From the NCBI RefSeq assembly GCF_014155765.1, contig NZ_SCKT01000005.1:1-64000 (forward strand): a DNA stretch of 64,000 nt, in the 5' to 3' direction. Under the pieces are notes generated by a model. It was not told where the DNA came from. It did no database searches and saw nothing but the letters and a program-made list of their open reading frames with translations. How positions within the stretch are numbered: the stretch's first letter is position 1; each line of letters opens with the position of its first letter. The translations under genes were made by a program, and so were the position numbers. The stretch comes from Pantoea dispersa. Lineage in GTDB: Bacteria > Pseudomonadota > Gammaproteobacteria > Enterobacterales > Enterobacteriaceae. This document shows positions 19,850-29,933 of this stretch, piece by piece.

Positions 19850-20443
19850 ATGATAACCCTCTACCTGGCTTCCGGCTCACCGCGTCGGCGCGAGCTGTTA
19901 ACGCAGCTTGGCCTGCAGTTTGAGCGCCTGATTACCGATGTTGAAGAGCAGCGTCAGCCGGGCGAAGCGGCGGAGTCTTATGTGCGGCGTCTGGCCAGCG
20001 ATAAGGCGCGGGCCGGCGTGCAGATAGCACCGCAGGATCTGCCGGTGCTGGGCGCTGACACCATCGTGGTGCTGAATGGCGAAGTGCTGGAGAAACCGCG
20101 CGATGCGGCGCATGCCGCGCAGATGCTGGGTAAACTGGCCGGGCAAACCCATCAGGTCATGACGGCCGTGGCGCTGGCCGATGCGCAGGGCGAGCTGGAT
20201 TGCCTGGTGACCACAGACGTGACATTCCGCACTATCACGGCAGAGGAAATTTCGCACTATATCGCCAGCGGCGAGCCGATGGATAAAGCCGGCGCGTACG
20301 GAATTCAGGGCCTGGGCGGCAACTTTGTGCGCCGCATCAATGGAAGTTATCACGCCGTAGTGGGATTGCCGCTGGTGGAAACCAGCGAACTGCTGAGCCA
20401 TTTTCAGTCGCTGCGTGCGTTAAGGGGACAAGATGACGGCTGA
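19850..20443 (+). CDS. yhdE: Maf-family nucleotide pyrophosphatase (dTTP/UTP, m5UTP)
   Basis: A 197-residue house-cleaning enzyme that hydrolyses non-canonical and some canonical nucleoside triphosphates (dTTP, UTP and 5-methyl-UTP in the E. coli YhdE branch). Maf motifs are the N-terminal [29 protein letters not shown] near residue 66, and [29 protein letters not shown] near residue 147. I took the ATG at 19850 because it follows AAGGAAT and gives the E. coli length; the upstream ATG lies inside mreD. It overlaps rng by 11 bases. Confidence 0.95.
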   Translation: MITLYLASGSPRRRELLTQLGLQFERLITDVEEQRQPGEAAESYVRRLASDKARAGVQIAPQDLPVLGADTIVVLNGEVLEKPRDAAHAAQMLGKLAGQTHQVMTAVALADAQGELDCLVTTDVTFRTITAEEISHYIASGEPMDKAGAYGIQGLGGNFVRRINGSYHAVVGLPLVETSELLSHFQSLRALRGQDDG

Positions 20444-21902
20444 ACTGCTGGTAAATGTGACACCTTCTGAAACCCGTGTTGCCTATATTGACGGCGGCAT
20501 TCTGCAGGAAATCCATATTGAGCGCGAAGCGCGGCGCGGTATTGTCGGCAATATCTACAAAGGGCGCGTCAGCCGGGTACTGCCGGGCATGCAGGCGGCG
20601 TTTGTCGATATCGGGATGGACAAAGCGGCCTTTCTGCACGCCTCGGACATCATGCCACACACCGAATGCGTGGCGGGTGATGAGAAGAAGAACTTTATCG
20701 TGCGCGATATCGCCGAGCTGGTGCGTCAGGGACAGGATTTAATGGTGCAGGTGGTGAAAGATCCGCTCGGCACCAAAGGCGCCCGTCTCACCACCGATAT
20801 CACGCTGCCGTCGCGCTACCTGGTCTTTATGCCGGGGGCTTCACACGTGGGCGTCTCACAGCGCATTGAAAGCGAAGCCGAACGTGAGCGGCTGAAAGCG
20901 GTGGTTGCCGCTTACTGTGACGATCTCGGCGGCTTTATTATTCGTACCGCCGCAGAAGGCATTGGCGCAGAAGAGCTGGCGCAGGACGCGGCATTTTTAA
21001 AGCGCCTGTGGACCAAAGTCAGCGAGCGTAAGAAGCGCAACCAGACGCGCTGCCTGCTGTACGGCGAGCTGGCGCTGGCACAGCGCGTGCTGCGAGATTT
21101 CGCCGGCGCAGCGCTGGATCGCATCCGCGTCGATTCGCGCCTGACCTGCGATCTGCTGGTGGAATTTACCAGCGAATATATTCCGGAGATGGCCAGCAAG
21201 CTGGAGCTGTACAACGGCAAGCAGCCGATTTTCGATCTCTATGATGTGGAGAACGAGATTCAGCGCTCGCTCGAGCGCAAGGTGGAACTGAAATCTGGCG
21301 GTTACCTGATTATCGACCAGACCGAAGCGATGACCACGGTGGACATTAACACCGGTGCGTTTGTCGGCCACCGCAACCTCGACGAAACCATTTTTAATAC
21401 TAATATCGAAGCCACGCAGGCGATTGCGCGCCAGCTGCGGCTGCGTAATCTCGGCGGCATTATCATCATCGACTTTATCGACATGAATAATGACGATCAT
21501 CGCCGGCGCGTGCTGCACTCGCTGGAGAGCGCGCTGAGCAAAGATCGCGTCAAAACCAGCATCAACGGCTTCTCCGCGCTGGGGCTGGTCGAGATGACGC
21601 GCAAACGCACGCGCGAAAGCATTGAGCACGTGCTGTGTGCCGATTGCCCGGTGTGCCAGGGACGCGGTTCGCTGAAGACGGTGGAGACCGTGTGCTATGA
21701 AATCATGCGTGAAATCGTCCGCGTCCATCACGCTTACGACTCCGACAGCTTCCTGGTGTACGTGTCGCCCGCAGTGGGTGAAGCGCTGAAAAGCGATGAG
21801 TCGCACGCGCTGGCCGAAGTGGAAATTTTTGTCGGCAAGCAGGTCAAAGTACAGGTTGAACCGCTCTACACGCAGGAGCAGTTTGACGTCGTCATGATGT
21901 AA
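20433..21902 (+). CDS. rng: Ribonuclease G
   Basis: A 489-residue endoribonuclease of the RNase E/G family, the usual length. It matures the 5' end of 16S rRNA and decays some mRNAs. An N-terminal S1 domain (about residues 35-125, [23 protein letters not shown]) precedes the DNase I-like catalytic core with metal-binding Asp residues ([14 protein letters not shown], near residue 346). The zinc-link cysteines are in [11 protein letters not shown]. It lacks the scaffold tail of RNase E. It overlaps maf by 11 bases, and yhdP follows 47 bases on. Confidence 0.97.
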   Translation: MTAELLVNVTPSETRVAYIDGGILQEIHIEREARRGIVGNIYKGRVSRVLPGMQAAFVDIGMDKAAFLHASDIMPHTECVAGDEKKNFIVRDIAELVRQGQDLMVQVVKDPLGTKGARLTTDITLPSRYLVFMPGASHVGVSQRIESEAERERLKAVVAAYCDDLGGFIIRTAAEGIGAEELAQDAAFLKRLWTKVSERKKRNQTRCLLYGELALAQRVLRDFAGAALDRIRVDSRLTCDLLVEFTSEYIPEMASKLELYNGKQPIFDLYDVENEIQRSLERKVELKSGGYLIIDQTEAMTTVDINTGAFVGHRNLDETIFNTNIEATQAIARQLRLRNLGGIIIIDFIDMNNDDHRRRVLHSLESALSKDRVKTSINGFSALGLVEMTRKRTRESIEHVLCADCPVCQGRGSLKTVETVCYEIMREIVRVHHAYDSDSFLVYVSPAVGEALKSDESHALAEVEIFVGKQVKVQVEPLYTQEQFDVVMM

Positions 21903-21949
21903 GTCGTGAGGTTGAACGCCGTAACCCAACGGAAAGCAAGGAGAGGTGT

Positions 21950-24900
21950 GTGAGGCGGTTGCCGGGGATTTTGTTACTGCTGCTCGCCGCAATCATCGTC
22001 ATTGTGGCGCTGCTGGTCAGCGGGCTGCGCCTTGTGATGCCGCATCTCAACAGCTATCGCGGCGAGGTGCTGCACACTCTTTCGCGCGTCAGCGGCGTCA
22101 CCATCGATGCCAGTGAAGTTCAGGGAAAATGGGAGAATTTTGGCCCGACCCTGCAGGTGCGCGATCTGCGTATCGACATGGATAAAGATGGCGAGCTGCA
22201 GATTGGCCGCGTTACGCTGGCGCTCAATGTGTGGCAGTCGCTGCTGCACTGGCGCTGGCAGTTTCGCGATCTCACCTTCTGGCAGCTGCGGCTGGCAACC
22301 AACCGTCCGTTGCTCACCAGCGACGAGCAAAAAAATAGCTTCAAACCGGCCCAAATCAACGATCTGTTCTTACGCCAGTTTGACCATTTCGATTTGCGTG
22401 ACAGCAGCATCCGTTTTCTCACGCCTTCCGGCCAGCATGCCGAACTGGCGATTCCCCGCCTTACCTGGCTGAACGAGGACAACCGCCATCGCGCCGAAGG
22501 CGAAGTGAGCCTGTCCAGCTTCACCGGCCAGCACGGCGTGGTGCAGGTACGGCTCGATCTTAACGATACTAACGGCTTACTCAACGACGGCCGCATCTGG
22601 ATGCAGGCCGATGATGTGGACGTGCGCCCGTGGATTGGCCGCTGGCTGCGTGATAATACCAGCCTGCAAAGCGCGCGTTTCAGCCTGGCCGCGTGGGTCA
22701 ACCTGCGCGACGGCGAAGTGTACGCGGGCGATCTGCTGCTGAGCAAAGGCGGCGCACGCTGGCGCGGCGAGCAGGGCGATCATCAACTGCAGGTGGATGG
22801 CCTGACCGCGCATCTGGCGCGCTACCAGAATGGCTGGAGCCTGACGGTGCCGCAAACCCGGCTGATGACTGACGGCGTGGCCTGGGATGCCGGCCATATC
22901 GCCCTGCTGTGGAAGCCGGAAGATAAACAGATGATCGGCGCGAACAGTGCAGCGGAAGTGCGGGTGCGTGCCACCCGGCTCGATCTGCAGCGTCTGGCAC
23001 CGCTGGTGCCGCTGTTTGCGCCGCTCTCGCCCACGCTGCTGGACAACTGGCGGGCGCTGCAGCCGCGCGGCTATATCGACGCGCTGGCGCTGGATATTCC
23101 GCTGGCGCAGCCGGAGCAGACGCGTTTGCAGGCGCGCTGGCGCGATCTGGCGTGGCAGCACTGGCAGCTTTTGCCGGGCATCAGCAATCTGAGCGGCAGC
23201 GCCAGCGGCAGTCTGAACCACGGCCAGCTGGATGTGCAGATGGGCCAGGCCGAAGTGCCGTACGGCGATATGTTCCAGGCGCCGTTACAGATTCAGCAGG
23301 TCACCGGCAGGATTAACTGGCTGCGCGATGGCAACGGCCTGACGCTGGATGGCCAGCAGCTGGACGTGCAGGCACGTTCGCTATGGGCGCGCGGCGATTT
23401 CCGCTATCAGCAAAATGTCGGTAAAGCGCCGCGCCTCGACATTCTTGCCGGGATTCGCGTCACCGATGCCGGTGATGCGTGGCGCTACTTCCCCGAGCCG
23501 CTGATGGGCCACGATCTGACGCAGTATCTCAGCGAAGCGGTCAAAGGCGGCCAGGTGGAGAATGCCACGCTGCTGTTTGCCGGCGATCCGCGTCTGTTCC
23601 CGTTCAAACACCACGACGGCATGTTTGAAGTGGCCGTGCCGGTGCGCAATGCTACCTTCCAGTTCCAGCCAGGCTGGCCGGCGCTGCAAAACCTCGATAT
23701 CGACCTCGATTTTATCAACGACGGTCTGTGGATGAAGGCGGCGCAAACCCGGCTGGGTGCGGTGGACGCGCGCAACGTCAGTGCGGTAATCCCGGATTAC
23801 CTGAAAGAGAAGCTGATCATTGACGGTGATTTGAGCGGCGAAGGTAAAGATATCGCCGACTATTTCGCCCGCACGCCGCTCAAATCCACGCTGGGTGCGG
23901 CGCTGGAGCAGCTGCAGATTGGCGGCAACGTGCGTGGTTCGCTCAACCTGGATATTCCGCTGGATGGGGAACTGGTGCACGCCAGCGGTAACGTGGTGCT
24001 GAATAACAACAGCCTGCACATTAAGCCGCTCAACACCACGCTGAAAAACCTGACCGGACGTTTCCGCTACAACAACGGAAACCTGGAGAGTGAAGAGCTG
24101 CAGGCCAACTGGTTCGGTCAGCCCACCGGCGTGCGTTTCACCACCACGGAAAATCCCGATGATTTTGGCGTTAACGTCAAACTGCTGGGCGACTGGCAGC
24201 CGGCAAAACTGGCCATGCTGCCTGCCAGTGTAAGCAGTAAGCTGGGCGGCAGTCTGGCGTGGCAGGGCAATGTCGACATCACGCTGCCGCATCAGGGTGG
24301 GGCGCGCTACAAGGTTGATATCAATGGTGACGGCAAGACAGTGAGCAGTCACTTACCTCCACCACTGGATAAAGAGGCCGGTGAGGCACTGCCCATCGCC
24401 ATTAATGCCAGCGGCGATTTGCACAGTTTTAACCTCAGCGGCAGCGTGCGTGAGCACCATCGCTTTAACAGCCGCTGGCTGCTGGAGCCGCAGCTGCGCG
24501 TCGATCGCGGTATCTGGCTGAATGATGCCAAAAGCACGCCGGCGCTACCGGATCGGCGCGGGATGGTACTCAATCTGCCGGCGCTGGACGGCGAAGCCTG
24601 GCTGGGGCTGATGACCGGCGCGACGGGTTCACGCAATGCGCAGGGCGAGACGGACATCGGCGGCGCATTGCTGCCGGGCGATGTGACGTTGCGCACCCCG
24701 GCCCTGACGCTCGGCGGCCAGCAGTGGCACGATGTTAATGCCACGGTGACCCAGGGCGCGGGCGGCAGCACGCAGCTGCAGCTGGAGAGCCGCGAAGCGC
24801 GCGGCAGCCTGCGAACCGCACAACACGCGCCGTGGCAAATCGACCTGAGCTATCTTTATTACAATCCGCAATGGAGTGACGGTGAAGCGGGCAAGGCCTC

Positions 24901-25768
24901 CTCGCCGTTCAGCGGTGACAGCGGCATTGATTTCCGCAGCTGGCCAGCGCTGCAGCTCAACTGCGCTGAGTGCTGGCTGCGCGGGCAGAAGTTCGGCCAC
25001 ATCCAGGCCAGGCTCCAGCCGCAGGGAGAGACGTTAGCACTCACTAACGGCAGCGTCGATACCGGCAGCTCGAAGCTCAATGTCGCGGGTGAATGGGTGA
25101 ACAAAGCGGGCGAGCAGCGCACCTCGTTAAAAGGCAGCCTGAGCGGCAAAAATATCAATGATGCCACCAACTGGTTTGGCATGAACACGCCGCTGCGCGA
25201 TGCGCCGTTTAAAATTGATTATGACCTGCACTGGCGCTCCGCACCGTGGCAGCCTTCAGAAAAGACGCTGAGCGGCACGCTGAAAACCCACTTCGGCAAA
25301 GGGCAGATTGCGGATGTGAACACCGGTCGTGCCGGACAGTTGTTGCGGCTGGTGAGCTTCGATGCCCTGCTGCGTAAGCTGCGCTTCGATTTTAGCGATA
25401 CCTTTAATGAAGGTTTCTGGTTTGATTCGATCAACGGCACGGCGTGGATTGAAAACGGCGTGATGCGCACCGATAACCTGCTGGTAGATGGCCTCGAAGC
25501 GGATATCGCCATGCAGGGCAAAATAGATCTGGTGCAGCGGCAAATCGACATGGAAGCGGTGGTGGCACCGGAGATCGGTGCCTCGGTTGGCGTGGCCACC
25601 GCGTTTGTGATTAACCCGGTGGTCGGCGCGGCGGTTTTTGCCGCCAGCAAGGTGCTGGCTCCGTTGTGGAATAAGATTTCGCTGCTGCGCTATCACATCA
25701 GCGGACCGCTGGATAAGCCGGAAATCAATGAAGTGCTGCGCAAACCGCGCGAAGCCGATAAGAAGTGA
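21950..25768 (+). CDS. yhdP: AsmA-like phospholipid transport protein YhdP
   Basis: A very large 1272-residue envelope protein. One N-terminal transmembrane helix (residues 5-28, GILLLLLAAIIVIVALLVSG) anchors a long periplasmic repeating beta-groove. With TamB and YdbH, YhdP moves phospholipids from the inner to the outer membrane. The C-terminal AsmA-like region (VVAPEIGASVGVATAFVINPVVGAAVFAASKVL, about residues 1205-1240) is strongly conserved. It starts with GTG after AAGGAGAGG, and the N-terminus RRLPGILL matches E. coli YhdP. It is probably co-transcribed with rng and leads to tldD. Confidence 0.95.
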   Translation: MRRLPGILLLLLAAIIVIVALLVSGLRLVMPHLNSYRGEVLHTLSRVSGVTIDASEVQGKWENFGPTLQVRDLRIDMDKDGELQIGRVTLALNVWQSLLHWRWQFRDLTFWQLRLATNRPLLTSDEQKNSFKPAQINDLFLRQFDHFDLRDSSIRFLTPSGQHAELAIPRLTWLNEDNRHRAEGEVSLSSFTGQHGVVQVRLDLNDTNGLLNDGRIWMQADDVDVRPWIGRWLRDNTSLQSARFSLAAWVNLRDGEVYAGDLLLSKGGARWRGEQGDHQLQVDGLTAHLARYQNGWSLTVPQTRLMTDGVAWDAGHIALLWKPEDKQMIGANSAAEVRVRATRLDLQRLAPLVPLFAPLSPTLLDNWRALQPRGYIDALALDIPLAQPEQTRLQARWRDLAWQHWQLLPGISNLSGSASGSLNHGQLDVQMGQAEVPYGDMFQAPLQIQQVTGRINWLRDGNGLTLDGQQLDVQARSLWARGDFRYQQNVGKAPRLDILAGIRVTDAGDAWRYFPEPLMGHDLTQYLSEAVKGGQVENATLLFAGDPRLFPFKHHDGMFEVAVPVRNATFQFQPGWPALQNLDIDLDFINDGLWMKAAQTRLGAVDARNVSAVIPDYLKEKLIIDGDLSGEGKDIADYFARTPLKSTLGAALEQLQIGGNVRGSLNLDIPLDGELVHASGNVVLNNNSLHIKPLNTTLKNLTGRFRYNNGNLESEELQANWFGQPTGVRFTTTENPDDFGVNVKLLGDWQPAKLAMLPASVSSKLGGSLAWQGNVDITLPHQGGARYKVDINGDGKTVSSHLPPPLDKEAGEALPIAINASGDLHSFNLSGSVREHHRFNSRWLLEPQLRVDRGIWLNDAKSTPALPDRRGMVLNLPALDGEAWLGLMTGATGSRNAQGETDIGGALLPGDVTLRTPALTLGGQQWHDVNATVTQGAGGSTQLQLESREARGSLRTAQHAPWQIDLSYLYYNPQWSDGEAGKASSPFSGDSGIDFRSWPALQLNCAECWLRGQKFGHIQARLQPQGETLALTNGSVDTGSSKLNVAGEWVNKAGEQRTSLKGSLSGKNINDATNWFGMNTPLRDAPFKIDYDLHWRSAPWQPSEKTLSGTLKTHFGKGQIADVNTGRAGQLLRLVSFDALLRKLRFDFSDTFNEGFWFDSINGTAWIENGVMRTDNLLVDGLEADIAMQGKIDLVQRQIDMEAVVAPEIGASVGVATAFVINPVVGAAVFAASKVLAPLWNKISLLRYHISGPLDKPEINEVLRKPREADKK

Positions 25769-25832
25769 ATTTGACGCCGTCGGGGAATTGCCGCAGGCTA
25801 TGACTATCCGAGCACATAATGAGTGAGAAACG

Positions 25833-27278
25833 ATGACTCTGAATCTGGTAAGTGAGCAGTTACTAGCTGCGAACAGCATTAATCAGCAGGACCTTTTTTC
25901 CCTGTTAGGGCAGCTTTCAGAACGTCGTCTGGACTATGCCGATCTCTATTTTCAGTCCAGCTTCCATGAATCCTGGGTGCTGGAAGACAAAATCATTAAA
26001 GATGGCTCTTATCATATCGATCAGGGCGTGGGCGTCCGCGCGGTAAGCGGCGAGAAAACCGGTTTTGCCTATGCCGATCAAATCAGCCTCAACGCCCTGC
26101 GCCAGTCGTCCGAAGCGGCGCGCAGTATCGTGCGCGAGCAGGGCAACGGTAAAGCGCACGCGCTCTCCGCGGTGCTTAACCGTTCGCTGTACGCCCCGGT
26201 CAATCCGCTGGACAGCCTGACGCGCGAAGACAAAATCGCGCTGCTGCACCGGGTTGATAAAGTGGCACGCGCCGCCGATCCGCGCGTGCAGGAAGTGAAT
26301 GCCAGCCTGAGCGGCGTCTACGAGCAGGTGCTGGTTGCCGCCACCGACGGTACGCTGGCGGCGGATATTCGTCCGCTGGTGCGCCTGTCCATTAGCGTTC
26401 AGGTGGAAGATCAGGGTAAACGCGAGCGCGGCGCCAGCGGCGGCGGTGCGCGTACCGGCTACGAATTCTTCCTTGCCGATGAGAGCGGTGATGTACGGGC
26501 CGATGCCTGGGCGCGCGAAGCGGTGCGCATGGCGCTGGTTAACCTGTCTGCCGTCGCGGCACCAGCCGGTACGCTGCCAGTGGTGCTGGGTGCGGGCTGG
26601 CCAGGCGTGCTGCTGCACGAAGCGGTGGGCCACGGTCTGGAAGGGGATTTCAACCGCCGCGAGACTTCCGTCTTCAGCGGTAAGATGGGCCAGCTGGTGG
26701 CGTCCGAACTCTGCACCGTGGTTGACGACGGTACCCTGCAAGGGCTGCGTGGTTCGCTGGCGGTGGATGATGAAGGCGTGCCGGGACAGTACAACGTGCT
26801 GATCGAAAACGGCGTGCTGAAAGGCTATATGCAGGACAAGCTCAATGCGCGTCTGATGGGCGTGCCGCCTACCGGTAACGGGCGTCGTGAATCCTATGCG
26901 CACCTGCCGATGCCGCGCATGACCAACACCTATATGCTGGCAGGCAAATCGACGCCGCAGGAGATCATTGAGAGTGTGGAGTATGGTCTGTATGCCCCTA
27001 ACTTTGGCGGCGGCCAGGTCGATATCACCTCCGGCAAGTTTGTGTTCTCGACCTCCGAGGCTTATCTGATCGAGAACGGCAAAGTCACCAAACCGGTGAA
27101 AGGCGCTACGCTGATCGGCTCCGGCATTGAGGCGATGCAGCAGATTTCCATGGTCGGGAACGATCTGGCGCTGGATAAGGGCGTCGGCGTGTGCGGTAAA
27201 GAGGGCCAGAGCGTGCCGGTCGGCGTAGGTCAGCCCACGCTGAAGCTGGATAAAATTACCGTGGGCGGAACAGCTTAA
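25833..27278 (+). CDS. tldD: Metalloprotease TldD
   Basis: A 481-residue subunit of the TldD/TldE (PmbA) zinc protease, which degrades unfolded peptides and matures microcin B17-type precursors in species that have them. The catalytic motif [12 protein letters not shown] (HEXXXH, near residue 261) lies in TldD. Other conserved parts are [18 protein letters not shown] near residue 65 and [38 protein letters not shown] near residue 390. PmbA is not in this window. The ATG follows GTGAGAAACG, 64 bases after yhdP. Confidence 0.97.
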   Translation: MTLNLVSEQLLAANSINQQDLFSLLGQLSERRLDYADLYFQSSFHESWVLEDKIIKDGSYHIDQGVGVRAVSGEKTGFAYADQISLNALRQSSEAARSIVREQGNGKAHALSAVLNRSLYAPVNPLDSLTREDKIALLHRVDKVARAADPRVQEVNASLSGVYEQVLVAATDGTLAADIRPLVRLSISVQVEDQGKRERGASGGGARTGYEFFLADESGDVRADAWAREAVRMALVNLSAVAAPAGTLPVVLGAGWPGVLLHEAVGHGLEGDFNRRETSVFSGKMGQLVASELCTVVDDGTLQGLRGSLAVDDEGVPGQYNVLIENGVLKGYMQDKLNARLMGVPPTGNGRRESYAHLPMPRMTNTYMLAGKSTPQEIIESVEYGLYAPNFGGGQVDITSGKFVFSTSEAYLIENGKVTKPVKGATLIGSGIEAMQQISMVGNDLALDKGVGVCGKEGQSVPVGVGQPTLKLDKITVGGTA

Positions 27279-27288
27279 GGTTCATGCT

Positions 27289-27308
27289 GGTGCGCATCAG
27301 TGCGCACC
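27289..27308 (+). terminator. Hairpin after tldD
   Basis: GGTGCGCA and TGCGCACC pair perfectly around TCAG, 11 bases after the tldD stop. No T tract follows, so it may stabilise the 3' end or cause only weak termination. Confidence 0.5.
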
Positions 27309-27375
27309 CTGTCAAAACCGCGCAATGGGTTTGTACAATGCTTGTCAGTTATGAGTAAACAGCACGCACACTTTG

Positions 27376-27453
27376 GTAGCGGCGCAATTTATTGCGCGAA
27401 GCATGGATGGGAACGGTGCTGCTAGTAGTACGCGCGATTAATCGCGCTGCTAC
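27376..27453. repeat. Pair of REP-like palindromic elements
   Basis: Two related palindromes 50 bases apart. The first has CGCAATTTATTGCG (27382-27395) inside a GTAGCGG frame. The second has the perfect 16-bp GCGCGATTAATCGCGC (27432-27447) framed by GTAG and CTAC. Their order and shared GTAG-core-CTAC layout resemble a two-unit extragenic palindromic element between the tldD and aaeR 3' ends. Confidence 0.6.
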
Positions 27454-27501
27454 GAAATCTGCGGTAATTGAATTTGGTACTTAACTGATCGGCATTACGC
27501 A

Positions 27502-27535
27502 ATTGTTTTGTCAGGTCACCCTTCGTGGTGACCTG
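27502..27535 (-). terminator. Terminator of aaeR
   Basis: CAGGTCACC and GGTGACCTG pair over 9 bp with a six-base loop. On the minus strand it is followed by ACAAAACAATTG rather than a pure T run, so termination is probable but not certain. It lies 70 bases after the aaeR stop. Confidence 0.5.
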
Positions 27536-27604
27536 GCATGCATAACTGCCCCGCATTTTCCCGTATGCGCCCTTCAGGCCGACCACACCAGCGCCAGACG
27601 GCGG

Positions 27605-28522
27605 CTAACTTTTGCGGTGCTGCTGATACTGCCTCGCCACCTGCCTGAAATACTCGGTCAGATAATTGATACACACCTGCACCTTGAGCGGCAGCTTATC
27701 CTTCTCGGTATAGACGGCATACACCGGGCGCGGCTCCGAGTGATACTGCGGGAACAAAATATCGATCTCTCCGGCGTTAATCTCATCAATCACCCACATC
27801 AGCGGCACATAGGCGATACCGCAGCCCGCTTTCAGCCAGCGAATCAGCGTCTGAGAATCATTGGTGACAAAACGGCCCTGCGGCGTCAGGCGCGTCACCT
27901 GGCCTTCCGGCGCCACCAGCTCGAAGGTGTTATCCGGGCGCACGCTGTACTCCAGCCAGGAAAAGTTGTCGATTTCAGCCGGCTTTTCCGGCGTGCCGTG
28001 CTGGGCCAGGTAGCTCTTCGCCGCGCATACCACCATCGGCATGGCGCCCAGCCGGCGCGAGAACAGGTTGGAATCCTGCAACTCACCGACGCGTATCACC
28101 ACATCCAGCCCGTTAGCAATCAGGTCCGGCGCCGGTATGCCGGTCATCAGGTTGACGCTCAGTCCCGGATATTCGTGCAGCATCTCGCTGGTCATGGCGG
28201 AGAGGACATTTTGCGCCATGGTGGTTGAGCAGCCGATGCGTAAAATCCCGATCGGCGTGTTGTTGAAGGCGTACAGCTGTTCGTGCACCTGCGAGGCCTC
28301 TGCCAGCATGCGGCGGCAGCCCTGATAATAAATCTTACCGGCTTCGGTCAGGCCCAGACTGCGGGTGCTGCGGTTAAGCAGCTTCACCTGCAGCTCATCT
28401 TCCAGTCTGGCAACAATCTGGCTGATTGACGAGACGCTGAGCTGCAGCTGGCGTGCGGCGGCGGTAAATGAGCCCAATTCAACCACTTTGGCGAAAATGG
28501 ACATGCCTTTGAGTCGTTCCAT
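27605..28522 (-). CDS. aaeR: LysR-type regulator AaeR
   Basis: A 305-residue LysR-family activator of the aromatic carboxylic acid efflux genes aaeXAB, which are divergent from it. The N-terminal winged helix-turn-helix is MERLKGMSIFAKVVELGSFTAAARQLQLSVSSISQIVARLEDELQ. The effector domain (about residues 90-290) keeps family segments such as TMAQNVLSAMT and YSVRPDNTFELVAPEGQVTRLTPQGRFVTND. It closely matches E. coli AaeR (YhcS). In E. coli the locus responds to p-hydroxybenzoate and related acids. Confidence 0.95.
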   Translation of the reverse strand: MERLKGMSIFAKVVELGSFTAAARQLQLSVSSISQIVARLEDELQVKLLNRSTRSLGLTEAGKIYYQGCRRMLAEASQVHEQLYAFNNTPIGILRIGCSTTMAQNVLSAMTSEMLHEYPGLSVNLMTGIPAPDLIANGLDVVIRVGELQDSNLFSRRLGAMPMVVCAAKSYLAQHGTPEKPAEIDNFSWLEYSVRPDNTFELVAPEGQVTRLTPQGRFVTNDSQTLIRWLKAGCGIAYVPLMWVIDEINAGEIDILFPQYHSEPRPVYAVYTEKDKLPLKVQVCINYLTEYFRQVARQYQQHRKS

Positions 28523-28537
28523 TGTTTACTCTGGCTA

Positions 28538-28559
28538 AAAAGTGATTTAGCTCACAATA
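28538..28559. promoter_or_regulatory. CRP-like site in the aaeR upstream region
   Basis: GTGA-N6-TCACA at 28542-28556 matches the CRP core spacing TGTGA-N6-TCACA, missing only the first T. It lies 20 bases upstream of the aaeR ATG, so it would overlap or follow the aaeR promoter and may act as a repressing site there. Confidence 0.45.
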
Positions 28560-28568
28560 TGTAGAAAA

Positions 28569-28594
28569 CGTATAGTCAAGCGCGTTACTATACG
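28569..28594. promoter_or_regulatory. Inverted repeat, candidate AaeR operator
   Basis: CGTATAGT and ACTATACG form perfect 8-base arms with a 10-base spacer. The layout includes the T-N11-A pattern of LysR-type operators and lies between divergent aaeR and aaeX, where AaeR should bind. It is 190 bases from aaeX and 47 bases from aaeR. Confidence 0.55.
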
Positions 28595-28780
28595 CACGCT
28601 GGGTCTCTTCACCGCACCTGAACACGGCAGTGTTTACCCGATGATACGCTATGATTAGCTCAACGCGGCCTGAATGTTGTCATCAGATTATCCGTCACCC
28701 CACTATCATCAACCCGACGTGCCAGAGGGCATGAGGGCAGGTATCGGTGCAATCCGGCAAGGTCGAACTAAGGAACCGAA

Positions 28781-28984
28781 ATGAGTGTGCTTCCGGTATT
28801 TGTCGTATTCGGGCTGTCTTTTCCGCCCATCTTCATTGAACTACTGGTTTCGCTGGCGCTGTTCTGGCTGGTGAAACGCGTGCTGACGCCCAGCGGGATT
28901 TACGATCTGGTGTGGCACCCGGCACTTTTTAACACAGCGCTGTATTGCTGTGTGTTTTACCTTGTATCCCGTCTATTCGTCTGA
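28781..28984 (+). CDS. aaeX: Small membrane protein AaeX
   Basis: A 67-residue protein with two hydrophobic helices (about residues 4-28 and 48-66), almost the same as E. coli AaeX (DUF1656 family). It is always the first gene of aaeXAB but is not needed for efflux in E. coli; its role is unknown. A ribosome site (AAGGAA) lies 5 bases before the ATG. aaeA starts 8 bases after the stop. Confidence 0.95.
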   Translation: MSVLPVFVVFGLSFPPIFIELLVSLALFWLVKRVLTPSGIYDLVWHPALFNTALYCCVFYLVSRLFV

Positions 28985-28992
28985 GGTTTTAA

Positions 28993-29922
28993 GTGAAAGC
29001 GCTAATAAGAAAAATCGCGCGTTACGCCATTACGCTCCTGCTGGTTATCATCGCTGTTGTTATCATCTTCCGCGCCTGGGTGTTCTATACCGAGTCGCCG
29101 TGGACGCGTGACGCCAAATTCTCCGCCGATGTGGTGGCGATCTCCCCGGACGTGACCGGACTGATCACCGACGTCCCGGTACACGACAACCAGCTGGTGA
29201 AAAAAGGCGATACGCTGTTTATCGTCGACCGTCCGCGCTATCAGAAAGCGCTGGATGAGGCGCAGGCGGATGTCGAATATTACCAGGCGCTGGTCAGCGA
29301 AAAACGCCGTGAAGCGGCGCGCCGTAACCAGCTCGGTACCAGCGCGATGTCGCGTGAAGCCATTGAGCAGTCGAACAGCGACCTGCAGACCAGCGAACAT
29401 CAGCTGGCCAAAGCGGTGGCGACGCGCGATCTGGCGGTGATCGACCTCGATCGCACCACCATCAAAGCGCCGTCCGACGGCTGGGTCACCAACCTCAACG
29501 TCTATCAGGGTGAATTCATCACGCGCGGCTCGGTGGCCGTGGCGCTGGTGCAGCAGCACTCGTTCTACGTGCTGGCCTACATGGAAGAGACCAAGCTGGA
29601 TGGCGTGCGTCCCGGCTTCCGCGCGGAAATTACTCCGCTGGGCAGCAACACGGTGCTGCGCGGCACGGTTGACAGTATCGCGGCTGGCGTGACCAACAGC
29701 AGCAGCAGCGTCGACAGCAAAGGCATGGCCACCGTGGACTCCAACCTTGAGTGGGTGCGTCTGGCGCAGCGCGTACCGGTGCGTATTCGCCTTGACGATC
29801 AACCCGGCAACCGCTTCCCGGCGGGGACCACCGCCACCGTGGTGATCACCGGTGACAAAGACCGCCAGACCAAAGTGTCGCCGATGGCGCAGCTGTTCAA
29901 CCGCCTGCGTGAGTTTGGTTAA
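28993..29922 (+). CDS. aaeA: Aromatic carboxylic acid efflux membrane-fusion protein AaeA
   Basis: A 309-residue HlyD/EmrA-family adaptor. The N-terminal anchor helix (about residues 11-33) is followed by a biotinyl-lipoyl half-domain ([27 protein letters not shown]), a coiled-coil hairpin (about 90-145), the second lipoyl half ([24 protein letters not shown]) and a beta-barrel. With AaeB it exports p-hydroxybenzoate and related aromatic acids. The start is GTG with GAGG upstream, and the N-terminus KALIRK matches E. coli. Confidence 0.95.
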   Translation: MKALIRKIARYAITLLLVIIAVVIIFRAWVFYTESPWTRDAKFSADVVAISPDVTGLITDVPVHDNQLVKKGDTLFIVDRPRYQKALDEAQADVEYYQALVSEKRREAARRNQLGTSAMSREAIEQSNSDLQTSEHQLAKAVATRDLAVIDLDRTTIKAPSDGWVTNLNVYQGEFITRGSVAVALVQQHSFYVLAYMEETKLDGVRPGFRAEITPLGSNTVLRGTVDSIAAGVTNSSSSVDSKGMATVDSNLEWVRLAQRVPVRIRLDDQPGNRFPAGTTATVVITGDKDRQTKVSPMAQLFNRLREFG

Positions 29923-29933
29923 GCGGGGGCGAT

